Shown here in pieces: positions 28,491 to 38,289 of a stretch of 64,000 bases of DNA. A model generated the notes under the pieces. The model was given only the letters and a program-made list of their open reading frames with translations. It searched no databases and was not told where the DNA came from. Numbering within the stretch: the first letter of the stretch is position 1; each line of letters opens with the position of its first letter. A program made the position numbers and the translations under genes. Location of the stretch: assembly GCA_029936295.1 (NCBI GenBank), contig JAPYTH010000007.1, forward strand, positions 1 through 64,000, read 5' to 3'. The stretch is from TMED109 sp015660425 (GTDB lineage: Bacteria > Pseudomonadota > Alphaproteobacteria > TMED109).

Positions 28491-29405
28491 ATGAAAATGA
28501 CTAAAGTAGTTAAAAATATATTAAATAATTATGAAAGTGATAATCCAGGTACTAAGGCTAACTTAGCACGAATATTAATGCATGGAAAATTATCAGGCAC
28601 GGGAAAGTTAGTAATATTACCAGTGGATCAAGGTTATGAGCATGGACCTGCAAGATCTTTTGCTCCAAACCCTGAAGCATATGATCCTCATTATCATTAT
28701 AAACTTGCAATAGATGCTGGATTAAACGCGTATGCTGCCCCATTAGGAATGCTAGAAGCCGGCGCGGACACATTTGCTGGACAAATTCCTACAATATTAA
28801 AGCTAAATAGTGCTAATAGTTTAGCTACTCTTAAGGATCAAGCTGTACATGGTTCTATTGAAGATGCTCTAAAACTAGGATGTTTAGCTGTAGGATTTAC
28901 AATATATCCAGGCTCTGAATTTCAATTTGAAATGATGGAAGAACTTAAGGAATTAGCTCTTGAAGCAAAATCTTTGGGCTTAGCAGTGGTAGTTTGGTCA
29001 TATCCTAGAGGAGGAAATTTATCTAAAGAAGGCGAAACAGCTATGGATGTATGTGCATATGCTGCACATATGGCTGCTTTATTAGGAGCACATATTATTA
29101 AAGTTAAACCTCCAACAGCACATATAGAACAAAAAGAGGCACAAGATTCCTATAAAGATTTAGATATATCAAGTTTAAGTAAAAGAGTAGCTCATGTTAT
29201 GCAAGCATCTTTTAATAATAGAAGAATAGTAGTGTTTTCTGGAAATGCTTTTACTGATATGCAAGGTTTACTAAATGATATTAAGGAAATTCGTGATGGT
29301 GGAGGTAATGGCTCAATTATTGGAAGAAATACTTTTCAAAGACCAAGAGAAGAAGCATTAGCAATGCTTAATAAGGTAATAGATATATATAAAACTAAAA
29401 ATTAA
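28491..29405 (+). CDS. fbaB: Class I fructose-bisphosphate aldolase (FbaB/DhnA type)
   Basis: This aldolase cleaves fructose-1,6-bisphosphate through a Schiff base. The 304-aa protein has LVILPVDQGYEHGPARSF near residue 43, VVVWSYPRGG near 166 and IIKVKPPT near 202, where the Lys of IKVKPP is the expected Schiff-base residue. It is therefore the archaeal-type class I enzyme, not the metal-dependent class II. AAGGAG sits 9 nt before the ATG. It closes the glycolytic part of the operon. Confidence 0.93.
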   Translation: MKMTKVVKNILNNYESDNPGTKANLARILMHGKLSGTGKLVILPVDQGYEHGPARSFAPNPEAYDPHYHYKLAIDAGLNAYAAPLGMLEAGADTFAGQIPTILKLNSANSLATLKDQAVHGSIEDALKLGCLAVGFTIYPGSEFQFEMMEELKELALEAKSLGLAVVVWSYPRGGNLSKEGETAMDVCAYAAHMAALLGAHIIKVKPPTAHIEQKEAQDSYKDLDISSLSKRVAHVMQASFNNRRIVVFSGNAFTDMQGLLNDIKEIRDGGGNGSIIGRNTFQRPREEALAMLNKVIDIYKTKN

Positions 29406-29412
29406 GCTACAC

Positions 29413-30045
29413 ATGTCGGATAAAAAAGTTTTGACTAAGTTATACTTAATTTCACCGCCTAATATCAATGTTAATGAATTTATTTTTTCATTAGATGACG
29501 TTTTAAATACAGGTCTCGTTTCTTGCTTTCAATTACGACTTAAAAATGTAAAAGATGAGGATATTATTGAATCATCCAAGGCACTTAAACCTATATGTAA
29601 TAAATATCATGTACCATTTATATTAAATGATAGATTGGACCTGGTGAATAAGGTGGAGGCAGATGGAGTCCATTTAGGTGAAGGCGATGGTAGTATATTA
29701 GAAGCAAGAAAATTATTAGGCCCTAAAGCTATAATAGGAGCTTCATGCTATAATTCTAAACACTTGGCTATGGAAGCTGCAGAAGAAGGAGCCGACTATG
29801 TAGCTTTTGGTGCATTCTTTGATACTATAACTAAGGATCCAAAAACAAAAGCAGACATGAATATTATAAAAGATTGGACATTAATTAGCAATATTCCTTG
29901 CGTAGCAATTGGAGGTATTAATTCTTCAAATTGTAAAGAATTAGTTGATGCAGGTGCAGATTTTATAGCAGTAGTAGGGTCTATTTGGAATAAAAATGAC
30001 GACCCTAAAAGTGCAGTTAATAAATTTAAAAGTATTATAATGTAA
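29413..30045 (+). CDS. thiE: Thiamine-phosphate synthase (ThiE family)
   Basis: ThiE joins HMP-PP and thiazole phosphate to give thiamine phosphate. The 210-aa TIM-barrel protein has FQLRLKN (near residue 37), FILNDRLDLVNKVEADGVHL (near 71-90), GASCYN, YVAFGAFFDTITK and CVAIGGI, all expected for the family. It starts 7 bp after fba with no obvious Shine-Dalgarno, so it is probably translated by coupling. ThiE-like genes beside fba are common in Alphaproteobacteria. Some TenI-like members lack synthase activity, so the exact reaction is slightly uncertain. Confidence 0.85.
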   Translation: MSDKKVLTKLYLISPPNINVNEFIFSLDDVLNTGLVSCFQLRLKNVKDEDIIESSKALKPICNKYHVPFILNDRLDLVNKVEADGVHLGEGDGSILEARKLLGPKAIIGASCYNSKHLAMEAAEEGADYVAFGAFFDTITKDPKTKADMNIIKDWTLISNIPCVAIGGINSSNCKELVDAGADFIAVVGSIWNKNDDPKSAVNKFKSIIM

Positions 30046-30140
30046 AATTATATATCTTATTTACGAAAATATTATTATAAATTATTTAGAAAAATTTACA
30101 ATAATTTTTTCATAAGATTGAGTATAGGAGTAATTTTCAA

Positions 30141-30707
30141 ATGAAAATTAATGGTAATGCAATTAAACCAGGAAATATTATCGAGCATCAAAATATGCAA
30201 TGGAGAGCAATTAAGTGCATGGCTGTAAAACCAGGAAAAGGTGGTGCATTTAATCAAGTAGAGTTAAAAAATTTAAAAACTGGATCAAAACTAAATGAAA
30301 GATTTAGAGCAAATGAAGTTGTTGAGCGTCTAAGCATAGATACTAGGCCATACCAATATCTATTTAGTACAGATGATATGATGACTTTTATGGATGCAGA
30401 GACCTACGAGCAAATTGAATTACCTGTTACACTTGTAGGTGAGCAAAAGGCATTTCTTCAAGAAGGTATGCAAGTAACATTAGAAATAGTTGATGATAAA
30501 CCTATAGGCATTGATTTACCAGAACAAGTTATACAGGAAGTAATTGAAACCGAGTTAGTTGTTAAAGGTCAAACCGCTTCATCTTCTTATAAACCTGCAA
30601 TATTAGATAATAACCTTAGAATAATGGTGCCTCCACACATTACAGTCGGCACAAAAGTAATTGTGGCAACTATAGACTGTACTTATGTGGGAAAAGAAAA
30701 AACATAA
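30141..30707 (+). CDS. efp: Translation elongation factor P
   Basis: EF-P relieves ribosome stalling at polyproline. The 188-aa protein has the three beta-barrel domains of the family. The modified-lysine loop reads KPGKGGAF with Lys33, the position beta-lysylated by EpmA in many bacteria. The C-terminal signature region (PAILDNNLRIMVPPHITVGT) is present. GGAG precedes the ATG. It is followed 17 bp later by suhB, a conserved alphaproteobacterial pair. Confidence 0.96.
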   Translation: MKINGNAIKPGNIIEHQNMQWRAIKCMAVKPGKGGAFNQVELKNLKTGSKLNERFRANEVVERLSIDTRPYQYLFSTDDMMTFMDAETYEQIELPVTLVGEQKAFLQEGMQVTLEIVDDKPIGIDLPEQVIQEVIETELVVKGQTASSSYKPAILDNNLRIMVPPHITVGTKVIVATIDCTYVGKEKT

Positions 30708-30724
30708 ACTAATTAGGAAGATTT

Positions 30725-31516
30725 ATGATTAGATATTCTGCGAATATTACTATAATGATGACTGCTGCAAGAAAAGCAGCAAGATCAATATTAAGAGATT
30801 TTGGTGAACTAGAAAAACTGCAAGTATCTGTAAAAGGCCAGAATGATTTTGTTACAATGGCTGATATAAAAGCACAGCAGATAATTCATTATGAGCTTTC
30901 GAGATCAAGAACTGACCATGGGTTTTTGATGGAAGAAGGTAAAATAAAAAATAATATTAATGAAAATGAATACACCTGGATTATTGATCCTATAGATGGG
31001 ACATTAAATTTTATGAATGGAATTCCATATTTTGCAATTTCTATTGCTTTGAATTGCAAAGATAAGATAATTGCAGGGGTAGTATATGATCCAGTACATA
31101 ATGATTTTTATTGGGCAGAGGAAGGTATTGGAGCTTATATAAATAATCAAAGGTTAAGAGTTAAGAACAAAAAGACGCTAGATAAATCAATAATTGCATT
31201 GGGTATTCCTTTTTTGGGAAGAGGAGACCATCAACAACATATTAAAATTCAGCAAGAAGTTATGTCAAAAGTAGCAGGTTTAAGAAGGTTTGGAGCTGCA
31301 TCATTAGATCTTGCATTTGTAGCAGCAGGAAGGGTAGACGGATTCTGGGAGTTTGGTCTTAGTCCATGGGATGTTGCTGCGGGTATTATATTAGTTAAGG
31401 AAGCAGGAGGATTAGCAATAGGAATTGATAATAAAGAGAACCCGTTACTAACAGGAAATATTGTGGCTGGTAATGTAAATATTGTTCAGGAACTGCAAAA
31501 AATATTAAATTCTTAA
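30725..31516 (+). CDS. suhB: Inositol monophosphatase family protein SuhB
   Basis: SuhB-type proteins are Mg-dependent, Li-sensitive phosphatases that also bind RNA polymerase/NusA in E. coli and aid rRNA transcription. The 263-aa protein has the metal-binding blocks LMEEGK (near residue 70), IIDPIDGTLNFMNGIP (near 87) and the C-terminal SPWDVAAGIILVKEAGG. TAGGAAG lies before the ATG. Substrate is not determinable from sequence. Confidence 0.92.
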   Translation: MIRYSANITIMMTAARKAARSILRDFGELEKLQVSVKGQNDFVTMADIKAQQIIHYELSRSRTDHGFLMEEGKIKNNINENEYTWIIDPIDGTLNFMNGIPYFAISIALNCKDKIIAGVVYDPVHNDFYWAEEGIGAYINNQRLRVKNKKTLDKSIIALGIPFLGRGDHQQHIKIQQEVMSKVAGLRRFGAASLDLAFVAAGRVDGFWEFGLSPWDVAAGIILVKEAGGLAIGIDNKENPLLTGNIVAGNVNIVQELQKILNS

Positions 31517-31607
31517 ATTTTGATAATATCAAAAAGTTGAAATAATATATTAATTAACTTATTTTAGGTTATTATAAATATACTTGGTAATTAATTAGGT
31601 GATGATT

Positions 31608-32759
31608 ATGAATAGCCCAAATAGGTTCATACAAAGAATGATTATTTTTATTATCTTAAACTTAGTACTAGGGTTTTTTTTAATAAGTTCTTTAATTAAT
31701 GCATTCTTAACTAATCTTATAATTAATGGTTTGATACTCTCTGTTTTAGGTTTTGGTATTATTATCATACTTAGGCAGGTGTATACATTGATACCTGAAA
31801 TCCAATGGGTAGAGGGGTATCAAAGAAATAAGGCTAAAGGTTTAACTGGAAATTTAGATAACAAAAAATTGATTTTATTAGCCCCGATGGCAAGTCTGTT
31901 AGAGGAACATAAAGGTCGTTTTACAATTTCTTCATTGTCTATGCGTTCTTTATTAGACAGTTTGAATTTAAGATTGGATGAAACAAGAGAGATCTCTCGT
32001 TACTTAATAGGTTTGCTAGTATTTCTAGGACTGTTGGGTACCTTTTGGGGCTTATTAATTACTATTGATTCAGTTGGCACGGTAATAAGTTCCTTAGGAG
32101 CAGAAGATGAAGATAGCTCATTAATGTTTTTGAAATTAAAAGAGGGATTAAAACAACCTTTAAATGGTATGGGAACTGCCTTTTCGTCTTCCTTATTTGG
32201 CTTATCTGGGTCACTGATATTAGGGTTTCTTGATATTCAAGCGTCGCAAGCTCAGAATCAATTTTATAATGATGTAGAAGAATGGCTATCTACTATGAGC
32301 CTTATTGCAGTTAATAGTTCAGTAAATAAAGATGATCAAAAAATTCAAGAAGATGGAGTACCTATTTATGTACAGGCATTATTAGAACAAACTGCAGAAA
32401 GCATTGATTCTTTGCAGCGTACCCTTGGTAGAGGTGAAGATGAAAGAAAACACTTGGCAGATAATTTTGCTAATTTGGCTGAAAAAATGTCTGCTGTTGC
32501 AGATCAAATACAAAATAATCAAAAAGCTTTTGCAAAAGGTAATGATAAGTCAATTGATATCACACCATTAGTAGAATACATGAAGGAGAATCCAAGTGGT
32601 ATCGACGATCCTACAAAAGAACATATTCGTAATATGGATATTTCAATTAAGAGGTTAGTAGAGGAAAGTAATCAAGGTAATAAACAGCTTATGACTGAAT
32701 TAAGGTCTGAAATAAAATTATTAGCTAAAACTATATCAGCAGCTGTTGAAAAAAAATAA
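31608..32759 (+). CDS. MotA/TolQ/ExbB-type proton-channel protein with long tail
   Basis: This protein belongs to the MotA/TolQ/ExbB superfamily, which forms proton channels driving work on envelope proteins. It has two N-terminal membrane segments, then the paired channel helices: one with GLLVFLGLLGTFWGLLIT (near residue 137), one with PLNGMGTAFSSSLFGLSG (near 184). The last 130 residues are a charged helical tail. I chose the ATG at 31608 because AGGTGAT lies just before it; GTG 31599 overlaps that sequence. It is followed by the OmpA-domain partner after 23 bp. The pair beside suhB is conserved in Alphaproteobacteria, with no flagellar genes here; its task is unknown. Confidence 0.82.
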   Translation: MNSPNRFIQRMIIFIILNLVLGFFLISSLINAFLTNLIINGLILSVLGFGIIIILRQVYTLIPEIQWVEGYQRNKAKGLTGNLDNKKLILLAPMASLLEEHKGRFTISSLSMRSLLDSLNLRLDETREISRYLIGLLVFLGLLGTFWGLLITIDSVGTVISSLGAEDEDSSLMFLKLKEGLKQPLNGMGTAFSSSLFGLSGSLILGFLDIQASQAQNQFYNDVEEWLSTMSLIAVNSSVNKDDQKIQEDGVPIYVQALLEQTAESIDSLQRTLGRGEDERKHLADNFANLAEKMSAVADQIQNNQKAFAKGNDKSIDITPLVEYMKENPSGIDDPTKEHIRNMDISIKRLVEESNQGNKQLMTELRSEIKLLAKTISAAVEKK

Positions 32760-32782
32760 AAATTTAATAAGGAGTTTTTAGC

Positions 32783-33922
32783 TTGGCAAGCTCTAGAAAT
32801 AGAACAAGGCGTTCAGCTGATATTTGGCCTGGCTTTGTGGATGCAATATCAACTTTGTTATTGGTTTTAATTTTTCTTTTAACAATTTTTGTTTCCTCAG
32901 AGTTTTTATTATCTAAATTATTATCAAATAAAGATGATGCTTTAGAAGGTTTAAATATGCAAATTTATCAACTTTCTGAACTTTTATCTTTAGAAAAAAC
33001 AGAGAATAAAGATTTAACAAGTACTATTTCAAAGCTTAATGAAAAATTAAATAATTCAAGTATTACTTCTGATTTGTTATCTATGGAGTTTTCAGATTTA
33101 AAAAATAAAAATATTGAACTAAATAGATTATTAAATTCCTTAAAAGAAAATACTAATCAGATAAAAGAAGAAAATAAAAATTTAGATCTTAAGAACACAA
33201 ATTTAGAATCTGAGCTTAAAGATCTTTTATCAACCCTGAGAGCAACTCACGTTAATCTAATAAAGGCTGAGAAAGAAGTTAAATTATCTGAGGCTGCAAA
33301 GAACCAAGTAACTATTTTAAATATGCAAATTGCTGAATTAAGAGAACAACTCAATATTATTCAGAATTTATTAGATATTAATTTGGAAGAAATTAAGCAA
33401 AAAGATATTCATATAGTGGAATTAGGAAAAAAGCTTAATACTGCATTAGCTGTAAAAGTAGGAGAATTAACTCAATATAAGTCTGAGTTTTTTGGAAGAT
33501 TAAGATCTATATTAGGTAATAGGGATGATATTCAAATTGTAGGTGATAGATTTATTTTTCAATCAGAAGTTTTGTTTGCTTCTGGTTCAGCTGAAGTTGG
33601 TATAGAAGGGGTTGTTCAACTCACAAAACTATCAAAAATATTATTAGATACTACAAAAAATATCCCTAAGGATATTCCGTGGGTTTTGCAAATACAAGGA
33701 CATACAGATCAAAACCCTATCAATACTCTTTTATATCCATCAAATTGGGAATTAAGTGCAGCGAGAGCAATTTCAGTTGGTAAGGTGCTTATTTCATCAG
33801 GAGTAAGTTCAGATAAAATTTCAGTTGCTGGATTTGCAGAATTTCAGCCATTAGAACTTGGACAAGACCCATCTTCATATAGAAAAAATAGAAGAATTGA
33901 AATTAAGTTAACTCAACCTTAA
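32783..33922 (+). CDS. MotB-like membrane protein with coiled coil and OmpA domain
   Basis: The 379-aa protein has a MotB-type layout: short cytoplasmic N terminus, one membrane helix containing the likely proton-carrying Asp (PGFVDAISTLLLVLIF, near residues 17-32), a long coiled coil (about 45-215), and a C-terminal OmpA-like peptidoglycan-binding domain (about 245-379; LQIQGHTDQNPI, NWELSAARA, RKNRRIEI). It starts with TTG after AAGGAG. With the preceding channel protein it should form a stator-like complex anchored to the cell wall. It converges, 4 bp apart, with the flavoprotein gene on the other strand. Confidence 0.85.
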   Translation: MASSRNRTRRSADIWPGFVDAISTLLLVLIFLLTIFVSSEFLLSKLLSNKDDALEGLNMQIYQLSELLSLEKTENKDLTSTISKLNEKLNNSSITSDLLSMEFSDLKNKNIELNRLLNSLKENTNQIKEENKNLDLKNTNLESELKDLLSTLRATHVNLIKAEKEVKLSEAAKNQVTILNMQIAELREQLNIIQNLLDINLEEIKQKDIHIVELGKKLNTALAVKVGELTQYKSEFFGRLRSILGNRDDIQIVGDRFIFQSEVLFASGSAEVGIEGVVQLTKLSKILLDTTKNIPKDIPWVLQIQGHTDQNPINTLLYPSNWELSAARAISVGKVLISSGVSSDKISVAGFAEFQPLELGQDPSSYRKNRRIEIKLTQP

Positions 33923-33926
33923 AAGA

Positions 33927-35051
33927 TCAATTGTTTCTATTAGGCAAAAGTGTTTTTGGATGGATTAACAGCTCACTCAGGTAACTAGGCCATATTTTTC
34001 CTGTAATTAAACATTCTATTATTTTTGAAATTCCTGGAGAGGTTTGAATGCCATAACCCCCTTGACCAGCTAACCAGTAAAAATTAGATATAGAAGGATC
34101 TTCCCCAACAATTGGAGTTCTATCTGGAAAAAAAGATCTTAATCCTGCCCATTTGTGCTCTATTCTTTTTATTTTAAAATTAGTTGCATTTTCAATTCGA
34201 TCAACTGTCATTGCAATATCTATTTCTTCCGGTTGTGCATCACAAGGTAGGCTATCTGTTTCATCTGCAGGGGAGGCTAATATTTTCCCGGCTTCAGATT
34301 TAAAATAAAATTTATCTTCTATATCTATAACAACAGGCCAATTTGAAGTGTTTATATTTTTAGAACTTTCAAATATTATTACTGTTCGTCTTTTAGGTTT
34401 AAGATTCAATGGTTTGCATCCAGCTAAAATTGCAATATCGTCACACCAAGCACCAGCTGCATTAATTATAATTGGTGACGAGTATTGATCTGTTTTAGTA
34501 TAAACTTTCCAATCATTACTTATTTTTTTAATTTTTTGTACTGTTGCATTAAAGATAATATCTCCATTATTTGATTTAAGACCTCTTGCAAACCCTTGGT
34601 GAATTAAATCTACATCCATAGATTTTGAATCTGGCTCATGAAGTGCACGATCTATATAATTTTTTTTAATTATTGGAACCATTCGAAGTGCTTTTTGTTT
34701 TGAAATTTCAAAGACATTAGCCGATAAAGATTTAGCATACTCTAATTCTCTATCTACAAATTTAGTTTGATTTTTATTAGCAATAAAAAGAGATCCTCCA
34801 TGGTTTGTCATTAATTCATTTTCTTTAAAACAAGCTGGAGGGTTTTCAAAAAAATGTCTACTTGCTTTCGTAATTGATCTTATTATTTTATTACCGTAAT
34901 TTTCAGTAAAAAAAGCTGCTGAACGACCAGTAGTATGATACCCGAGTAAAGACTCTTTTTCTAAAACAATAACCTTGCCATGCTTTGATAGCCTATAAGC
35001 AGCCGACATGCCGGCCATTCCTGAACCAATAATTATGAAGTCAGATTTCAT
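33927..35051 (-). CDS. FAD-dependent oxidoreductase, D-amino-acid dehydrogenase (DauA-like) family
   Basis: This DAO-family flavoprotein probably oxidises an amine or D-amino acid. The 374-aa protein starts with the FAD-binding motif IIGSGMAGMSAAYRLS, followed by LGYHTTGRSAAFF (near residue 38), a segment characteristic of D-arginine dehydrogenase DauA relatives. INAAGAWCDDIA (near 196) and the C-terminal WLAGQGGYGIQTSPG complete the fold. It is 30 bp downstream of the RND permease on the same strand but not obviously related to it. Substrate is inferred from family only; other imino-acid substrates are possible. Confidence 0.8.
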   Translation of the reverse strand: MKSDFIIIGSGMAGMSAAYRLSKHGKVIVLEKESLLGYHTTGRSAAFFTENYGNKIIRSITKASRHFFENPPACFKENELMTNHGGSLFIANKNQTKFVDRELEYAKSLSANVFEISKQKALRMVPIIKKNYIDRALHEPDSKSMDVDLIHQGFARGLKSNNGDIIFNATVQKIKKISNDWKVYTKTDQYSSPIIINAAGAWCDDIAILAGCKPLNLKPKRRTVIIFESSKNINTSNWPVVIDIEDKFYFKSEAGKILASPADETDSLPCDAQPEEIDIAMTVDRIENATNFKIKRIEHKWAGLRSFFPDRTPIVGEDPSISNFYWLAGQGGYGIQTSPGISKIIECLITGKIWPSYLSELLIHPKTLLPNRNN

Positions 35052-35081
35052 ATTTTAATTATAGTCTTTAAAAAAATTTTA

Positions 35082-38000
35082 TTAGCCTTCATAAATTTGT
35101 ATATTATTTTGATTATATTCATCTTCAAGACCTCTTAATTTATCAGCAATATGACTGGAAGGTTTAGTAAATCTTGCTAAAAGACTATACAATGTTGGCA
35201 CAAAAAATAAACTTAATACAGTAGAGAAGGATACTCCTCCAACAATTACCCAGCCTATAGAGGATCTGCTTTCTGCCCCTGCTCCTGTAGCTAAGGCTAA
35301 TGGCATTACTCCAAAAACTGTAGCAATAGTTGTCATTAAAATAGGTCTTAACCTAGCTGCTGCTGATTCTTTTACAGCATCTTTTATTGACCTACCTTGT
35401 TCTCTTAATTGATTAGCAAATTCAACTATAAGTATTGCATTTTTTGCAACTAGGCCAATCAACATAACTAGTCCTATCTGACTATATACATTTAATGTGA
35501 TTCCTGTGAGATATAATGTTGCAAGTGCACCTGTAATTGCTAGTGGCACAGATAACATAATAATTATAGGATGAACAAAACTTTCAAACTGTGCGGCTAA
35601 TACTAAAAATACTACTAATAGAGCTAAACCAAAGGTAATCATTAGTGAAGAGGAAGAATCTCTAAACTCTCTTGATTGTCCTGCATAAGACATTCTAGCC
35701 TCTGGTGGAAGGCTTGTTAATGCTAAATTATCTAAATAATCAAGAGCTTCTCCTAAACTGTAACCTGGTGCTAGAGATGCAGAAATAGTAACAGAACGCA
35801 TTCTATCAAATCTATTTAACTCTTTTGGCGCAGCTGTTTCTTTAGTTGTAATTAAGTTATTTAACGGAATAAGATCGTTATTAGCATTACGTACATATAT
35901 ATTCCCTAAATCATTTGGAGTTTCTCTATCTTTGTTTCTAGCTTGCAAAACAACATTATATTGAATTCCTCTATCATTTAGTGTGGTCACGAATCTTGAT
36001 CCAAGCATAGTCTCAAGAGTTCTTCCAATATCAGCAATAGATACTTCCATTGCTGCAGCTCTATCTCTATTTATATCTACTGTTAATTCAGGTTTTGTCT
36101 CCTTGTAATCTCCATCAATACTTAATAATTTTGGATTTTCTTCTTTAGCTTTCTTGATAATAATTTTACTCCAGTCTTTAAGTGTATCATAACTTGGGCC
36201 GCCTAGTACAAATTGAACTGGTGCCTTTCTTCCTGGTTGATTTAAACTTGGTGGGTTTATAGCAAAAACATTTGCTCCAGGAATACCAAGTAATTTAGGA
36301 AAAATTTCTTTTACTATTGATTGTTGACTTCTTGCTCTTTCTTTCCAAGGCTTCAAAACCACGAAAGCAATTGCAAAATTTACAGGACTAGGTCTACTTA
36401 AGCCAGGAGCAAGAACACCAAATAGTGTATCTATTTCTTTAGTTCCCTTAGGTCCAATAGAGGCCAATTGATCTTCTACTTCTAGAAGATAATCTCTTGT
36501 ATAATTAAGTGTAGCTCCTTCGGGGGCCATTAGAACAACTAGAAAAACACCTCTATCTTCCGTAGGGGCAAATTCTTTAGGAACTTCTTTATATAAAGAA
36601 TATGAAACTGCTGAGAATGCAATTCCAATAGCCACAATAATAATTGGAAAAGACAATGTCTTATTTAATAACCATTCATAACCTTTATTAAGCATTAAAA
36701 AACCATTTTCAGTGGTTCTATAAAATAAATTATTAGATTTTTTTTGTTTAAGTATCTTTGAACACATCATAGGAGTTAATGTTAAGGCTACTAGGCTTGA
36801 GAATAATACTGCACCTGCTATGGAAATCCCAAATTCACTAAATAATCTTCCTGTATTTCCTCCCATCATGGATATGGGTACAAAAACAGCAATGAGCGAT
36901 AAGGTCGTCGCGATAACGGCAAACCCTATTTGTCTTGAACCTCTTATAGAGGCAAGCAGAACAGGCTCATTATTTTCAATTCTTCTATGTATATTTTCAA
37001 GAACAATAATTGCATCATCAACTACAAGTCCCACTGCTAAAACATATGCTAGAAGAGTTAAAACATTTATAGAAAAACCAAACATATCTAATATAATAAA
37101 TGAAGAAATTAAAGAAACAGGTATTGCAACAGCAGGTATTAAAGTTGCCCAAAGTGATCTTAAAAATACAAATATTACGGCAATTACTAAACACATTGCT
37201 ATAGCTAAAGCTTTAAACACTTCTTTTATTGAAGCATCTACAAATCTAGATCTGTCGTAGGCAATAAAAAGTTCAATTTGTTCAGGAAGACTTGCTTGAA
37301 GTTCATTTAGCTTAGCTCTAATACCATTTGCTATTTCTAATTCATTGGCTTTGGATTGTTTTATAACACCAAGACCAATAGCTGGTTCTCCATTTGCTCT
37401 AACTTCATATCGTTCTTCTTCCGTACCTAAATTAATTTCTGCAACATCACTTAATCGTACCAAATAATTAGCTTTTTGCATTATTACTATGTCTTCAAAT
37501 TGTTTTTCTGTAACTAAGCCTGAGTCAGTCCTCACTGCAAATTCTCTTCTATCTGATTCAACTCTTCCAGAAGGAAGTTCCAGGTTTTGTTTTAGTAATG
37601 CATTTTCTATATCATTGACAGTAATTCCATAAGCAGCCATGGACCTTCTGTTTAACCAAACTCTCATGGCAGGACGTCTTTCACCGCCAATCATTACTTT
37701 TGCAACGCCAGGAACTACTGAAAAAGTATCAACTAGGTATCTATCTGCGTAATCACTAAGCTGTATTGCGTTCCATTCTTTACTTTTCATTCCTATCCAA
37801 ATAAAGGGGCTTGCATCAGCTTCTGTTTTTAAAACAATTGGTGATTCCACATCTAAAGGTAAATTTCCAATGCTTCCTGATATTTTATCACGGACATCAC
37901 TAGCTGCTGCATCGACATCTCTAGACACTACAAATTCTATTGTTACTTCAGATCTTTCTTCTCTACTTTTAGAAGTAATCTGTTTTACACCTTCAATTCC

Positions 38001-38249
38001 ACTAACAGATTCTTCTATAATTTGTGTAACTTGACTTTCAATGATTGTAGCAGGGGCACCTTTATAAAGTGTAATTACAGAAACAATTGGAGCATCAATA
38101 TCAGGGTATTCTCTAACAGCTAGATCTTTCATAGAGGATAATCCAAATATTACAAGTATCAGGCTAATTACAGCTGCAAATACAGGTCTTTTAATAGATA
38201 TATCTGATAATAAAAGAGTGCGTTCATTAATATTATTTTTTTTTGTCAT
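35082..38249 (-). CDS. RND-family efflux transporter, inner-membrane permease
   Basis: This AcrB/MexB-type pump component exports drugs, lipids or other compounds using the proton gradient. The 1055-aa protein has the normal length with 12 membrane helices and two large periplasmic loops. It begins with the amphipathic SDISIKRPVFAAVISLIL, and TM4 has the proton-relay pair in AVGLVVDDAIIVLENI (near residue 405). LARLRPILMTTIATVFGVMP-like sequence lies near the C terminus. It follows its adaptor by 40 bp. No TolC-type outer-membrane gene is in the window, so it must share one encoded elsewhere. Substrate unknown. Confidence 0.93.
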   Translation of the reverse strand: MTKKNNINERTLLLSDISIKRPVFAAVISLILVIFGLSSMKDLAVREYPDIDAPIVSVITLYKGAPATIIESQVTQIIEESVSGIEGVKQITSKSREERSEVTIEFVVSRDVDAAASDVRDKISGSIGNLPLDVESPIVLKTEADASPFIWIGMKSKEWNAIQLSDYADRYLVDTFSVVPGVAKVMIGGERRPAMRVWLNRRSMAAYGITVNDIENALLKQNLELPSGRVESDRREFAVRTDSGLVTEKQFEDIVIMQKANYLVRLSDVAEINLGTEEERYEVRANGEPAIGLGVIKQSKANELEIANGIRAKLNELQASLPEQIELFIAYDRSRFVDASIKEVFKALAIAMCLVIAVIFVFLRSLWATLIPAVAIPVSLISSFIILDMFGFSINVLTLLAYVLAVGLVVDDAIIVLENIHRRIENNEPVLLASIRGSRQIGFAVIATTLSLIAVFVPISMMGGNTGRLFSEFGISIAGAVLFSSLVALTLTPMMCSKILKQKKSNNLFYRTTENGFLMLNKGYEWLLNKTLSFPIIIVAIGIAFSAVSYSLYKEVPKEFAPTEDRGVFLVVLMAPEGATLNYTRDYLLEVEDQLASIGPKGTKEIDTLFGVLAPGLSRPSPVNFAIAFVVLKPWKERARSQQSIVKEIFPKLLGIPGANVFAINPPSLNQPGRKAPVQFVLGGPSYDTLKDWSKIIIKKAKEENPKLLSIDGDYKETKPELTVDINRDRAAAMEVSIADIGRTLETMLGSRFVTTLNDRGIQYNVVLQARNKDRETPNDLGNIYVRNANNDLIPLNNLITTKETAAPKELNRFDRMRSVTISASLAPGYSLGEALDYLDNLALTSLPPEARMSYAGQSREFRDSSSSLMITFGLALLVVFLVLAAQFESFVHPIIIMLSVPLAITGALATLYLTGITLNVYSQIGLVMLIGLVAKNAILIVEFANQLREQGRSIKDAVKESAAARLRPILMTTIATVFGVMPLALATGAGAESRSSIGWVIVGGVSFSTVLSLFFVPTLYSLLARFTKPSSHIADKLRGLEDEYNQNNIQIYEG

Positions 38250-38289
38250 AATAAATTATTCCTGATCAATATGTTATCTACTTTTTAAT

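Noticed and set aside
30070..30112. AT-only inverted repeat with T-run between thiE and efp, considered as terminator
   Set aside because: The stem consists of A-T pairs only, and such repeats arise by chance in this composition.
31608..33922. Zorya-type phage defence (ZorA/ZorB-like channel plus OmpA-domain protein)
   Set aside because: No ZorC, ZorD or ZorE-like helicase or nuclease follows; the next gene is a convergent flavoprotein. The link to efp-suhB is a conserved housekeeping arrangement.
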